Notes: generated by a model from the sequence alone, not told the origin. 64,000 nt of DNA from Photobacterium carnosum (GCF_002849605.1 NZ_NPIB01000007.1:101388-165387); one strand, 5' to 3'. Positions 17,243-25,765 are shown, numbered from the stretch's first letter. Made by a program: numbers and translations.

Positions 17243-18988
17243 ATGTATACTTTACGTCCTTACCAACAAGATAGCGTTAACGCTACCATTCATTATTTTC
17301 GCAAACATAGCACACCCGCCGTCCTTGCTCTGCCTACGGGCGCTGGTAAAAGCCTCGTCGTCGCAGAATTAGCCCGTATTGCTAGAGGCCGTGTTCTGGT
17401 GCTCACTCACGTAAAAGAGCTGGTGGAACAAAACCACGCTAAATATGAAAGCTATGGCCTTAAAGCCGCTATTTTCTCTGCGGGATTAGGACGTAAAGAA
17501 ACCGATCAACAAGTGGTGTTTGCTTCCGTTCAATCAATGGCAAATAGCCTTGATAAATTTCATGAACAATTTTCATTACTGGTTATTGATGAGTGTCATC
17601 GCGTACCTGATGATGAAAATAGCGCTTACCGCAAAGTTATCACACATGTACAAACCGTTAATCCCAATATCAAAGTGCTTGGATTAACTGCTACCCCTTA
17701 TCGATTAGGTACAGGCTGGATTTACAAATACCATACCCGTGGTCAAGTGAAAACAGAAACTGAACGCTTCTTTCGTGATTGTATTTTTGAATTACCCATT
17801 CGTTACTTGCTTGATGAAGGCTTTTTAACTGAACCAAAAGTGATGGATATGGCGGTATTAGGCTATGACTTTTCATCACTGACACCTTCAAATACAGGTC
17901 ATTATAAAGAATCAGATCTTGATAATGTGATCGAGCAATCAGGTCGCGCGACACCAATGATCATCGAACAAGTCATCGATTACGCCAAAGATCGTCGCGG
18001 TATTATGATCTTTGCCTCTACCGTTAATCATGCTCAAGAGATCATGGGCTATCTTGCGCATGAAAATGCCGCGCTTGTTATCGGCGATACTCCCCTTGAT
18101 GAACGTGATCGGATCATTAATGATTTTAAAGCACAAAAAATCAAATACCTTGTTAACGTATCCGTATTAACAACGGGGTTTGATGCGCCTCATGTTGATC
18201 TTATTGCCATATTACGCCCGACAGAATCAATTAGCCTTTATCAACAAATCGTCGGTCGTGGTTTACGTTTATTTGAAGGTAAAAAAGACTGCCTTATTCT
18301 TGAATATGCAGGTAACTGTTACGATCTCTACCAACCAGAAGTGGGCGATCCTAAGCCGAATGGCGATAGTGAAATAATAATGGTTCCCTGCCCTGCGTGT
18401 GGTTTCAACAATAGCTTTTGGGGCAAGCTTGATCCTGCTGGCTTCCTCGTTGAGCATTATGGTCGACGCTGCCAAGGTTATTTTGAAGATGACGATACGG
18501 GTGAGCGTGAAGAATGTGGCTACCGTTTCCGCGCTAAATATTGCGAAGAATGTGGCGCAGATAACGACATTGCCGCCCGCCGCTGCCATCAGTGCAATGC
18601 AGTGATGGTTGACCCTGATAAAAAGCTACGCGAAGCATTAAAGCTCAAAGATGCAATGATAATGAAATGCACCGATATGCGTTTAGAACCGGGTAAGAAT
18701 AAGTTTGGTAAGCCACAACTTAAAGTGGTTTATATTGGCGAAGAAGACAATGAAATTAACGAGATTTGGCAGTTATCAACCAAGACTCAAAAAAGTGACT
18801 TTCTCACCAAGTTCATTAATCCGCACTTAGTGGATAGGCATCGCCCCTTTACTGATACTGCCCCGACAAAAGTGGCAAATAACGAACATCGATTACGTCC
18901 ACCAGAAATCATTATTGCCCGTAAAAATGGCCGCTTCTGGGCGATCCGCGATAAGTTGTTCGATTTAGATCAGTATCAAAAAGGCTGA
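17243..18988 (+). CDS. radD: DEAD/H-box helicase-like repair protein RadD (YejH)
   Basis: A 581-residue superfamily 2 helicase-like ATPase. Walker A is PTGAGKS at residues 31-37, the Walker B box is DECH at 116-119, GLTATPYR is motif III, and QIVGRGLR in the second RecA-like domain is motif VI. A C-terminal zinc-binding region carries several Cys pairs (CPACG, YCEECGAD, RRCHQC). This is the RadD layout; in E. coli RadD protects against double-strand breaks and stimulates RecA strand exchange. The E. coli neighbour rplY lies 11.6 kb away here because accessory DNA is inserted after radD. Length matches the family. Confidence 0.94.
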   Translation: MYTLRPYQQDSVNATIHYFRKHSTPAVLALPTGAGKSLVVAELARIARGRVLVLTHVKELVEQNHAKYESYGLKAAIFSAGLGRKETDQQVVFASVQSMANSLDKFHEQFSLLVIDECHRVPDDENSAYRKVITHVQTVNPNIKVLGLTATPYRLGTGWIYKYHTRGQVKTETERFFRDCIFELPIRYLLDEGFLTEPKVMDMAVLGYDFSSLTPSNTGHYKESDLDNVIEQSGRATPMIIEQVIDYAKDRRGIMIFASTVNHAQEIMGYLAHENAALVIGDTPLDERDRIINDFKAQKIKYLVNVSVLTTGFDAPHVDLIAILRPTESISLYQQIVGRGLRLFEGKKDCLILEYAGNCYDLYQPEVGDPKPNGDSEIIMVPCPACGFNNSFWGKLDPAGFLVEHYGRRCQGYFEDDDTGEREECGYRFRAKYCEECGADNDIAARRCHQCNAVMVDPDKKLREALKLKDAMIMKCTDMRLEPGKNKFGKPQLKVVYIGEEDNEINEIWQLSTKTQKSDFLTKFINPHLVDRHRPFTDTAPTKVANNEHRLRPPEIIIARKNGRFWAIRDKLFDLDQYQKG

Positions 18989-19221
18989 AGAAATAACTGA
19001 TTAGCTGTACTGACTTTTACTCGTCTTACAGCTAAGTTACTGTTTTTGAAGTTTATAGTTAGCTAGAAGTTAGTTAGTGATATTACGAGGGCATGAGAAG
19101 AAACAACTTCAACTGATCCAATATGCCTTTATGTTTACGTTACTCTCACAACAAAAAATTGTCCGTTTAATGACACAACCTTTTTGTCTATACTGTCAGC
19201 ATGTCATGCAATTGGCGGGGA

Positions 19222-19461
19222 TTTTTCGACCCAGATAAAAACGTAAAACAATAAGGATAATAGCATTAGCGCGTAATAATTAAAGAGGATCTAATTATAA
19301 ATCAATGAATTAAATTGATTCACGCCAAGGATAACGCTCGACTTCTTTTCAGCATCACCCTCTATGATATTTTCAATATTTACTTATATAAAGCCGCTCG
19401 GACTTGTCCAACACTTCGGATAGGTGTCAGCTGCGCGACACATATCCTTATCTGTTATATT
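19222..19461. repeat. 240-bp direct repeat, copy A (3' of the alarmone-synthetase gene)
   Basis: From about 19222 to 19461 the sequence is repeated at 21239-21482 with only scattered differences. Copy A ends at the stop codon of the minus-strand gene at 19462, so it acts as the 3' flank of that gene. It contains an attC-like hairpin at its gene-proximal end. The preceding 230 bp after radD carry only a 9-bp inverted repeat (TTAGCTGTA at 19001-19009, TACAGCTAA at 19027-19035). Confidence 0.9.
19406..19459 (-). other. attC-like recombination-site candidate, copy A
   Basis: Read on the minus strand the 54-nt element begins TATAAC and ends GTTGGAC, which fits the GTTRRRY core. Between them, GGATATGTGTC and GACACCTATCC form an 11-bp stem with one mismatch around an 8-nt loop, and the outer AACA/TGTT pair leaves unpaired spacers. 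This is the geometry of integron attC sites, and it lies just 3' of a gene as in a cassette. The left core is not canonical and no integron integrase is in the window, so this remains a candidate. Confidence 0.45.
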
Positions 19462-20445
19462 TTAACTTGCCGCTAGTATTTTTCTATATTTCTCACGAGC
19501 CTCACGAACAATATATGGAAACATATCTTCTCTTCTCTCATAATAGTGGTCACAACTAAGGTCTAATATTGTTCTGATTACCCCAGAAAAACCCCATAGA
19601 GGTAATTCTTCATGTTCACTTTCTATTTCTTCAGCTTCCATATTACTTAAAAATGGTAAACAACGGTTTAATATTTCATCAAATTGTTGAAAAGTTAAAT
19701 CACAAGATCTAATTTCATTAACTAGATTAGGTATATCATTTTCATCAAAATTCCTATTCTTGAAATAATACTTATGAAGCGCCATTAAACTATCAGAACT
19801 AAGAGCAACAGATGAATCAAATGCTTTTGATGCTTGAGAATTATCTTTTTGATATGAATGCTTTTCATTTTTTATGGCATTAAATTGTTCATCAGCTAAT
19901 TCAATCAACGCACTTAATCTATTTAATTTCCGTCTAAATTGTGGCGCAACATCAGCCTCACGTTTATATAACAATTTATGGCTAATAGCAGACCAAGTAT
20001 GCATTAACATTGTTCTTATTTGTATTTCAGCCTTTAGCTCGTCTAAACCTCGAGCATTAGGATGTTTCAACCAGTCCCCTTTCAACTTAACAACATAATG
20101 AAACGATGAATAACCGAACTGGTCAACATTCAAGTTCTCTTGTTTATTTTCTTCTGATATAACTATAAATTCATTTTTTACAATCGAGCAAATTTTTTCG
20201 ATATCTTCTTGATAATAACAAATTATTCTTATACCACAGAGATCTTCAACCTGTTCAAAAGGAGATGAATATTCTTTTCTTGATAATTTATTTGAAAATG
20301 ACGATTCATCTTTAATTCTAGATTCAATAGCAAAAATAGGTATCTGCTCTTCATCAATAAGTTGTTTTAGGGCAGAACAAACATTCCCATTTAGCCTTTC
20401 ATATTTAGGTTTTATTTCTCTATATTGCTCAATTAAAGTCGACAT
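19462..20445 (-). CDS. RelA/SpoT-domain (p)ppGpp-synthetase-like protein with C-terminal extension
   Basis: A 327-residue protein whose first ~160 residues are a nucleotidyltransferase of the RelA/SpoT synthetase type. Motifs are SRIKDESSFSNKL (42-54, with the conserved Arg and Lys), DLCGIRI (68-74), GYSSFHYVV (111-119, stacking the guanine), and EIQIRTMLMHTW (140-151, with the catalytic Glu). No hydrolase domain precedes it, so it is of the small-alarmone-synthetase class. About 130 acidic, helical residues follow. The ATG at 20445 was chosen for AAAGG 9 nt upstream; an ATG at 20505 would read into a hairpin region. Products could be (p)ppGpp, or it could be a toxic or antiphage enzyme as known for some lone synthetases; the sequence does not decide. 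It is AT-rich and island-borne. Confidence 0.83.
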   Translation of the reverse strand: MSTLIEQYREIKPKYERLNGNVCSALKQLIDEEQIPIFAIESRIKDESSFSNKLSRKEYSSPFEQVEDLCGIRIICYYQEDIEKICSIVKNEFIVISEENKQENLNVDQFGYSSFHYVVKLKGDWLKHPNARGLDELKAEIQIRTMLMHTWSAISHKLLYKREADVAPQFRRKLNRLSALIELADEQFNAIKNEKHSYQKDNSQASKAFDSSVALSSDSLMALHKYYFKNRNFDENDIPNLVNEIRSCDLTFQQFDEILNRCLPFLSNMEAEEIESEHEELPLWGFSGVIRTILDLSCDHYYERREDMFPYIVREAREKYRKILAAS

Positions 20446-20668
20446 CAAACTTACCTTTAAATAAAAAAAATATAACGCCTGCATAACACGTTTGCTTCTA
20501 TGCAAACCAAGCTGAATTTTAACGCCTTAATCACTGAAACTAAAGACAAACTGACAATGCCGAATGTAGCAAATCGTGTTGATGCATTTGTTGAACGAAG
20601 CCGCTGCGCGGCAGAGTAAAGCAGACAGCGATTAAGCTACCTTTAACACTCTTTATAATGGAGTATTA
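20446..20668. other. Hairpin-rich spacer upstream of the alarmone-synthetase gene
   Basis: Contains GTTTGC-ttctat-GCAAAC (20490-20507) and the GC-rich palindrome GCCGC-TGC-GCGGC (20600-20612) in otherwise AT-rich DNA, plus two copies of TAACGCC. Such mosaics are common at cassette or mobile-element junctions. No ORF with a ribosome site is seen. Confidence 0.4.
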
Positions 20669-20935
20669 ATGATGAATAACGAACAACAGCAACGTTCAGA
20701 TTATCTTTATGAACAACATGTTACCCACCTAACTTTACAAGGTAAACGTCCAGCTACTATTGATGGTTATAGTCGTGCACTTCGTCGCATTACTCACCAT
20801 TTAGATAAATCGCCTGATATGTTAACCACTAATGATCTCAAGCGATACTTTACTCAACTGATTAAAACCCATTCATGAAATACCGTCAGAATTGATCAAA
20901 ATGAATTACGAAAGTGATGGGTGTCCTATGTTTAT
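20669..20935 (+). pseudogene. Decayed tyrosine-type integrase (N-terminal SAM-like domain only)
   Basis: The frame starts at ATG 20669 and reads YLYEQHVTHLTLQGKRPATI then DGYSRALRRITHHLDKSPDML and DLKRYFTQLI, the core-binding domain of tyrosine recombinases of the kind found beside IS91-like elements. It stops at TGA 20876-20878. Read through, the frame continues NTVRIDQNELRK and meets another TGA. In relatives the first stop position is Trp (SHSW-x-TV), so TGG to TGA is likely. The catalytic domain is absent. Not a functional recombinase. Confidence 0.8.
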
Positions 20936-20938
20936 TTT
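20813..20938. repeat. Integrase-fragment repeat, copy 1
   Basis: About 120 bp from the integrase remnant (coding for the SPDMLTTNDLKRYF region and its downstream bases up to GGGTGTCCTATG) recur at 21110-21231. Confidence 0.8.
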
Positions 20939-21109
20939 TCCTTAGCCTAATATCCGTCATCTCGGAAGTGAGGCACGAACTATCCGTGATCTACTCAACG
21001 CGTGATCGAGCCTTAAAGACGCCAGTGAAACACGTTAAATTTCAAGTAGAAACATAGAATCTATAACACTGAATAGTAGATTCTCTATTACTCATATTGA
21101 ATAAATTGA

Positions 21110-21231
21110 CTGATACATTAACTACTGAGGATCTCAAGCGATACTTAGCTCAACGGATTACAACCATTTATAGAGTACCGTCAGAATTGATCAAAATGGA
21201 TTACGAAAGTGATGGGTGTCCTATGTTTTTT
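21110..21231. repeat. Integrase-fragment repeat, copy 2
   Basis: A diverged partial copy of 20813-20938 with several substitutions and a short deletion. It abuts repeat copy B at 21239. It retains ACTGATACATTAACTACTGA-like sequence followed by GATCTCAAGCGATACTTAGC, but the frame is broken. Confidence 0.8.
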
Positions 21232-21238
21232 ACTATGT

Positions 21239-21482
21239 TTTTTTCACCCAGATAAAAACGTAAAACAATAAGGATAATGGCATTAGCGCGTAATAATTAA
21301 AGAGGATCTAATTATAAATCAATGAATTAAATTGATTGGTTCACGCCAAGAATAACGCTCGACTTCTTTTTAGCATCACACTTCATGACATTCGCAATAT
21401 TTACTTATATAAAGCCGCTCGGGCTTGTCCAACACTTCGGATAGGTGTCGGCTGCGCGACACATATCCTTATCTGTTATATT
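21239..21482. repeat. 240-bp direct repeat, copy B (3' of the cyclase-like gene)
   Basis: Near-identical to 19222-19461. Its end coincides with the stop codon of the minus-strand gene at 21482. Differences include a 2-4 bp insertion near GATTGGTTCACGCC. The matched position relative to an unrelated upstream gene shows that a gene plus a common 3' flank is the repeated unit. Confidence 0.9.
21427..21480 (-). other. attC-like recombination-site candidate, copy B
   Basis: The same 54-nt element as at 19406-19459, with one base change in the hairpin loop (GGCTGCGC for AGCTGCGC on the plus strand) while both stem arms are unchanged. Conservation of the stem is consistent with, but does not prove, folding-dependent recombination. 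Confidence 0.45.
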
Positions 21483-22387
21483 CATTTTATTGTATACTCT
21501 GATACAAGATTATTCTTAGAAACTAAACTGTTGTGATAATCTTTTAACCATTCAAATTTATCAATCACCTTTTGCATAGCTTCTTTCTCTTTCCCCTTTA
21601 AAGGAGCTACCCGTATGTTTAGTTCCGCTAACTTCGCCTCGATCCCATTACCATGTTTCTTTACAAACAACTGTACAGACTCAAATTGAGCATCAAAACC
21701 TTTTCGATCAGCTAGTATTCTAGCTTGAACAATTTTAGAGCTAGCGTCGATCATAGCTAGGTTATATTTCAGATAATCCAGGTAATAAACACCATCTACA
21801 GGATCTTTAGCAACGAGTTGATTATTGTTGTACATAACATCGGACAGGAATCTAATCTTTTCCATTAGCTTTGTATTTGAACTAGTGTCTTTCGACAAAG
21901 CAATTCTTGGATATTTTGCGACCTTACTTTCAACTAGATATGAATCAATCAACCCTTCACCGACAGCAAAATTATCTTTCACGTAACAATATTTATTGGA
22001 AACGCCACCTCTTAAAAACACACTTTTCTGACTAAAACAACTGTAAATAAATGCTTGAAGTCTCATCGTTATTATGAATAGTGCATTAGCAGAATGCATA
22101 TACATTTTGTCAACATTAACTAACGACTCAACTTCCTTGGGATAGAACGTGAGAATAAGTGAGTCAGAAACAAAAGCATGTTTAACCTCATAGAACTCAT
22201 AAAGGTCAAACTGGCTATTTTGTTTGTAGCGTTCAACAAAATAATCGTCATTCTGAAAATCGAATAGAGCCTTATTCTCTTCCATAAAGCTGACAAACTC
22301 TTTAGCCAAGTCTTCTGAGTTTATCGAGCCATTAATGTCTCGATAACCCAACATATCAATAAATAAAGTCCATTGTAGTAGTTTCAT
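21482..22387 (-). CDS. Class III nucleotide cyclase-like protein
   Basis: A 301-residue soluble protein. Residues 8-16 (LFIDMLGYR) place an Asp in a hydrophobic strand before a glycine, as in metal site 1 of class III adenylate/guanylate cyclases. FVSDSLILT (72-80) offers the second metal Asp. FLRGGVSNK (about 122-130) followed by a KYPRIALS segment is the pattern of the divergent cyclase-like family that includes Pycsar-type pyrimidine cyclases and many uncharacterised proteins. Substrate residues cannot be assigned by eye. No obvious effector gene with TIR or membrane domains is next to it. AAGGAG lies 6 nt before the ATG at 22387; an upstream ATG at 22408 was rejected. It is followed at its stop by repeat copy B. 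Confidence 0.62.
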   Translation of the reverse strand: MKLLQWTLFIDMLGYRDINGSINSEDLAKEFVSFMEENKALFDFQNDDYFVERYKQNSQFDLYEFYEVKHAFVSDSLILTFYPKEVESLVNVDKMYMHSANALFIITMRLQAFIYSCFSQKSVFLRGGVSNKYCYVKDNFAVGEGLIDSYLVESKVAKYPRIALSKDTSSNTKLMEKIRFLSDVMYNNNQLVAKDPVDGVYYLDYLKYNLAMIDASSKIVQARILADRKGFDAQFESVQLFVKKHGNGIEAKLAELNIRVAPLKGKEKEAMQKVIDKFEWLKDYHNSLVSKNNLVSEYTIK

Positions 22388-23189
22388 ATATCTCCTTGAA
22401 TATAACAACTTATTATATTAACAACTTGCCCGAATTTGTTCTTTGAACCTACGCCCGTATTTTATTCGTCATTATACAAACAACATTATAAATCAAACAT
22501 ATTATTATATTTACCACCCGATATAAGTCACAAAATTAGATATCTTCCTTTTAGCTTTATTCCTAATACTAATTCGGGTATCTATTAACAGTATAAAAAG
22601 TGCAATATAGTTTATCTTTCTCTTATTTAAATAAAGAAACACATCTAGCAAAAATAATAACACTACAACATGCTGTAAGTAGATTCCCTATCTCGTTCGT
22701 AACCTCACTGTAGGGAATGACGGGGTGAGTTTTGCATTTACTCTTGGAATTTTCAGTAAAACATTGGACAGCCATATATTTTGTTCTTAAATCGAGTCCC
22801 TAAAAAATAAACCATTCCACCAGCAACAGCTTTTTTTACTGTGAAAATTACTGCTTATTTTTACATTCTTGGTTAAATCGATTCTATTTCTATATTTCAA
22901 GATCACCAAAAACCACAATATTGACCGTTATTGCGGTATTTTTATCTCATTCTAAGAAGCTATATTTAATTAGGATGTAACTGATAACTCGCTGACTTTC
23001 CTTTGCACTTAAAAGCGCAAGATTATGGCTATTCTATGTTTTTTTCTTGATTTTTGATGGGTTAGCTTGCTTCAAAGACGTTGAGAAAACCGATGTGTTT
23101 CATCATGCCATCGTCGCTGAAAACGGTGGTATCAGGTGCATCGACTTATCAATAATCGATGCTTGCGGTAATAGTTATAAAGTAGACAA
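22388..23189. other. 800-bp AT-rich intergenic region
   Basis: Between the cyclase-like gene and the LysR gene. It holds a REP-like palindrome near 22683-22718. The rest has no ORF with a ribosome site that I trust. It may contain the cyclase promoter and decayed mobile DNA. Confidence 0.5.
22683..22718. repeat. REP-like palindromic element
   Basis: ATTCCCTA (22683-22690) and TAGGGAAT (22711-22718) flank a centre with CTCGTTCGTAACCTCACTG, followed by GACGG. This resembles the dispersed CATTCCC-type palindromes of marine gammaproteobacteria. Only one copy lies in the window. Confidence 0.5.
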
Positions 23190-24080
23190 TTACAACCATG
23201 CCTTACTGATTAATTCATTGGTTAACCATTCGCACGCTTTACCATCGTTATCTTTATGCCAAGCAATGAATAAAGGCGGGTTAACTCTTGCCACTGTGCA
23301 TTTTTTCTCAATCAAAATACCGTCATGTAGTTGCTGTTTAATTAAATGACGAGGTAAAAAACCGACACCAAGCCCCATTGTCTGAGCCTCAATTTTAGCC
23401 TGCATGGTTTTAAAGCGGATTTGTTGTTTGCTTTTAAACAAACCCATGTCTCTGGTGGGCAGTAATACAGAAGAATCAGATACAATTAAAGAGGGATAAA
23501 GCAATAAATCACTGGCTTCGATAGGTCGTTCTATAAGGGCTAATGGATGACTCTGGCTTACTACAAATAGAAAATCGACTCTACCAATCTCTTTTATTTG
23601 ATACTCGCCTTTTGGTAAGTGATCTGAAACGCCAATGGCGATATCGGTACGATTACTATGCAGCGCATCCCACCCTCCACCGAGTGATTCTTCAGAAATG
23701 GTAATATTGGTATCATGTTCTAATTTATTGAACTCAAGAACAGACTCTAGTAAAGGAGCGAGCGGGATAATGGTATCTCTTGAGATGATAATATTTCTTT
23801 CCCACCCAGAATCAAGTTGCTTTACTGCCGATTCTAATTTATCGGTAGCTATCAGAATTTCTCGTCCTTGATCTAAAATTAATCTGCCTGCTGAAGTTAA
23901 CTGCGCTTTTTGTTTTGAACGATCAAACAAAACCACATTAAGGTCGTCTTCGAGCTTTTTAATGGTATAAGTGAGTGCAGAAGGGACTTTAAATAAGGAT
24001 TTTGCTCCAGCGGCAAAGCTGCCTTTTCTATCAATGGCATCTAATGCTCTTAGTGAATCAAGAGTGATGGGTGATTGCAT
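23190..24080 (-). CDS. LysR-family transcriptional regulator (YhaJ-like)
   Basis: A 296-residue LysR regulator. The winged HTH (about 5-62) reads LRALDAIDRKGSFAAGAKSL then VPSALTYTIKKLEDDLNVVLFDR, close in style to E. coli YhaJ. The effector domain follows (about 85-290). The start at 24080 was chosen because GAGGAT lies 5 nt upstream; the longer ATGs at 24092 and 24143 lack a site. It is divergent from a DoxX gene. In E. coli YhaJ activates the DoxX-like gene yqjF, so regulation of the neighbour is likely (inference). Confidence 0.88.
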   Translation of the reverse strand: MQSPITLDSLRALDAIDRKGSFAAGAKSLFKVPSALTYTIKKLEDDLNVVLFDRSKQKAQLTSAGRLILDQGREILIATDKLESAVKQLDSGWERNIIISRDTIIPLAPLLESVLEFNKLEHDTNITISEESLGGGWDALHSNRTDIAIGVSDHLPKGEYQIKEIGRVDFLFVVSQSHPLALIERPIEASDLLLYPSLIVSDSSVLLPTRDMGLFKSKQQIRFKTMQAKIEAQTMGLGVGFLPRHLIKQQLHDGILIEKKCTVARVNPPLFIAWHKDNDGKACEWLTNELISKAWL

Positions 24081-24286
24081 AACGATCCTCATTTTAAAGA
24101 TATTAAGCCATAATATGACAGCATATAGCGAATTCAAGTTCACTTACCCTACCATGCCTATTTATATATTCAAAAAAATTGAACTATAAGCTCAAATACT
24201 TCCAATTTTCTTTGAGAACCAATTATCTATAATCATTTAGCAACAGAGAGGAAAATCCTCTTATATTGAATTGGTAAGGAAATAAA

Positions 24287-24739
24287 ATGAAACAGAAAAT
24301 TGAGCAACTATTAACGTCAAATGCAGGCTTTAGCACGTTAGCACTTCGTATTCCTGTGGGTATTATATTTATGGCTCATGGTTCTCAAAAACTGTTTGCG
24401 TGGTTTGGTGGTTATGGTTTAGCTGGAACCGGACAATTCTTTGAATCTATTGGACTAGCACCGGGTGTCGCTATGGCATTTTTAGCAGGCAGTGCTGAGT
24501 TTTTTGGTGGTCTATTTATTATTCTTGGTTTATTGACTCGACCATCCGCGCTGGTATTAGGCTTTACTATGTTGATTGCGATTGTAAGTGTTCATTTACC
24601 TAATGGGTTGTTTATGTCTAATGGTGGTTATGAATTTGGATTAGCACTATTGGCGGCGTGTGTGTCTTTGATGTTATCTGGTGGCGGTAAAGTAGCTGTA
24701 GATAATTGGTTAGCAACTCGACTTTCTGCACAAAAGTAA
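24287..24739 (+). CDS. DoxX-family membrane protein
   Basis: A 150-residue protein with four hydrophobic helices. It has the DoxX pattern LRIPVGIIFMAHGSQKLFAW (about 21-40) and GLAPGVAMAFLAGSAEFFGG (about 55-74), with the conserved E71 in SAEFFGGL. DoxX proteins are inner-membrane redox-associated proteins; YqjF in E. coli responds to aromatic electrophiles. AGGAAA precedes the ATG. Its partner regulator is the divergent LysR gene. Confidence 0.88.
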   Translation: MKQKIEQLLTSNAGFSTLALRIPVGIIFMAHGSQKLFAWFGGYGLAGTGQFFESIGLAPGVAMAFLAGSAEFFGGLFIILGLLTRPSALVLGFTMLIAIVSVHLPNGLFMSNGGYEFGLALLAACVSLMLSGGGKVAVDNWLATRLSAQK

Positions 24740-24901
24740 TTTTTAGTCAATTTGGGTGGTAGAAAAAGAATAAGATGATGTTTAAATGAAGAAAAGCGAA
24801 TGAGCGTGATAGTGAAAATGTTCGTTGGTTAAATGCTAAGGATACCTTCTTCGTTGCTCATTTTGCTATTGAGCAACGATAGATTAGTTAATGTGATGAA
24901 T

Positions 24902-25765
24902 TTATTTAATTTTCTCCACCCAGCGTGGGAATTCATTTAAGTAAATCATTGTCGCACCTGAGCCTTTGGTTGAAACATCGTATACTTTATTATCAACCAC
25001 AACACGCATCTTGTGGGCATTTTTAATCAAGCTCATTACGTTTACATCAAGCTGTGAATCGCTAATAAAATCGTTATCAACAATTAGCGATACACCTTTG
25101 CCATCAACGTTATAAGTTAACCAACCTGTTGCTTCATCCGCTTCAAACGTGAGTATTTTTTGAGTACCCGTTAATTCTACATACGCCATTTTACCAACAT
25201 AACCGCCAGAGCCTTGAGGGTATGATTGAGCAACAGTGTAATCACCAAAGGTTTTGACTGTCTTTAAATCCCAATCTTGATCATCATCGCAATTTGGCAG
25301 ATTAATTACATGACGAAGCTTATCAGTTAATGACCAGATCCCACAGCGATCACCTTTAAAGTAAAGGTAATTATCTTTAATACCAATATCTTGCAGTTCA
25401 TTATTGGGGAAATTGACGTCAGTGCAGTCGTTGCCGTTAAGCGCATAAAACGATGTACTACATCCAGCAGATCCACAATATATTGATGATGCATATTGAA
25501 CCGCTAGGTATTGCTTACCGTCAATATTTAGAGGCCATTGGTACAACGATGGCTCAACCTTGGTTAAACCCTCTTTCATTGCCTGATGAGTTTCAGTAAT
25601 AAAAGTATTCGCTGTCTTTTTAATTAAAGGGCAAAGATTATGCTCTTGCTTTAAATCAAGTTTAGTTGGGCTAACCCAAGTAATATTATCCGCAGCATTC
25701 GCACTCTCAATCGAGAATATAAATGTCGCGTAACAACATAATGTAAAAACTGTTTTCTTTTTCAC
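24902..25765 (-). CDS. Unknown exported Cys-rich protein
   Basis: A 287-residue protein starting with GTG (AAGGG 7 nt upstream). Its signal peptide is about 24 residues ending SANA-A, so the mature protein is periplasmic or secreted. Cysteines in the mature part include CPLIKK, YCGSAGCST, NDC, DRCG and NC, suggesting several disulfides. The SIYCGSAGCSTSFY segment is reminiscent of small periplasmic proteins of unknown function. The C-terminal half looks beta-rich. No enzyme motif is recognised. It is monocistronic and convergent with doxX. Confidence 0.72.
   Translation of the reverse strand: MKKKTVFTLCCYATFIFSIESANAADNITWVSPTKLDLKQEHNLCPLIKKTANTFITETHQAMKEGLTKVEPSLYQWPLNIDGKQYLAVQYASSIYCGSAGCSTSFYALNGNDCTDVNFPNNELQDIGIKDNYLYFKGDRCGIWSLTDKLRHVINLPNCDDDQDWDLKTVKTFGDYTVAQSYPQGSGGYVGKMAYVELTGTQKILTFEADEATGWLTYNVDGKGVSLIVDNDFISDSQLDVNVMSLIKNAHKMRVVVDNKVYDVSTKGSGATMIYLNEFPRWVEKIK

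Noticed and set aside
19001..19035. Hairpin after radD as terminator
   Set aside because: A 9-bp inverted repeat exists but with a 17-nt loop and no T run; not listed as a terminator.
20446..20505. N-terminal extension of the alarmone-synthetase gene from ATG 20505
   Set aside because: It reads through a hairpin-rich junction and lacks a ribosome site; ATG 20445 has AAAGG and begins the synthetase-like sequence.
23047..23349. Plus-strand ORF of 100 codons
   Set aside because: Mostly antisense to the LysR gene, no ribosome site and no recognisable protein pattern.
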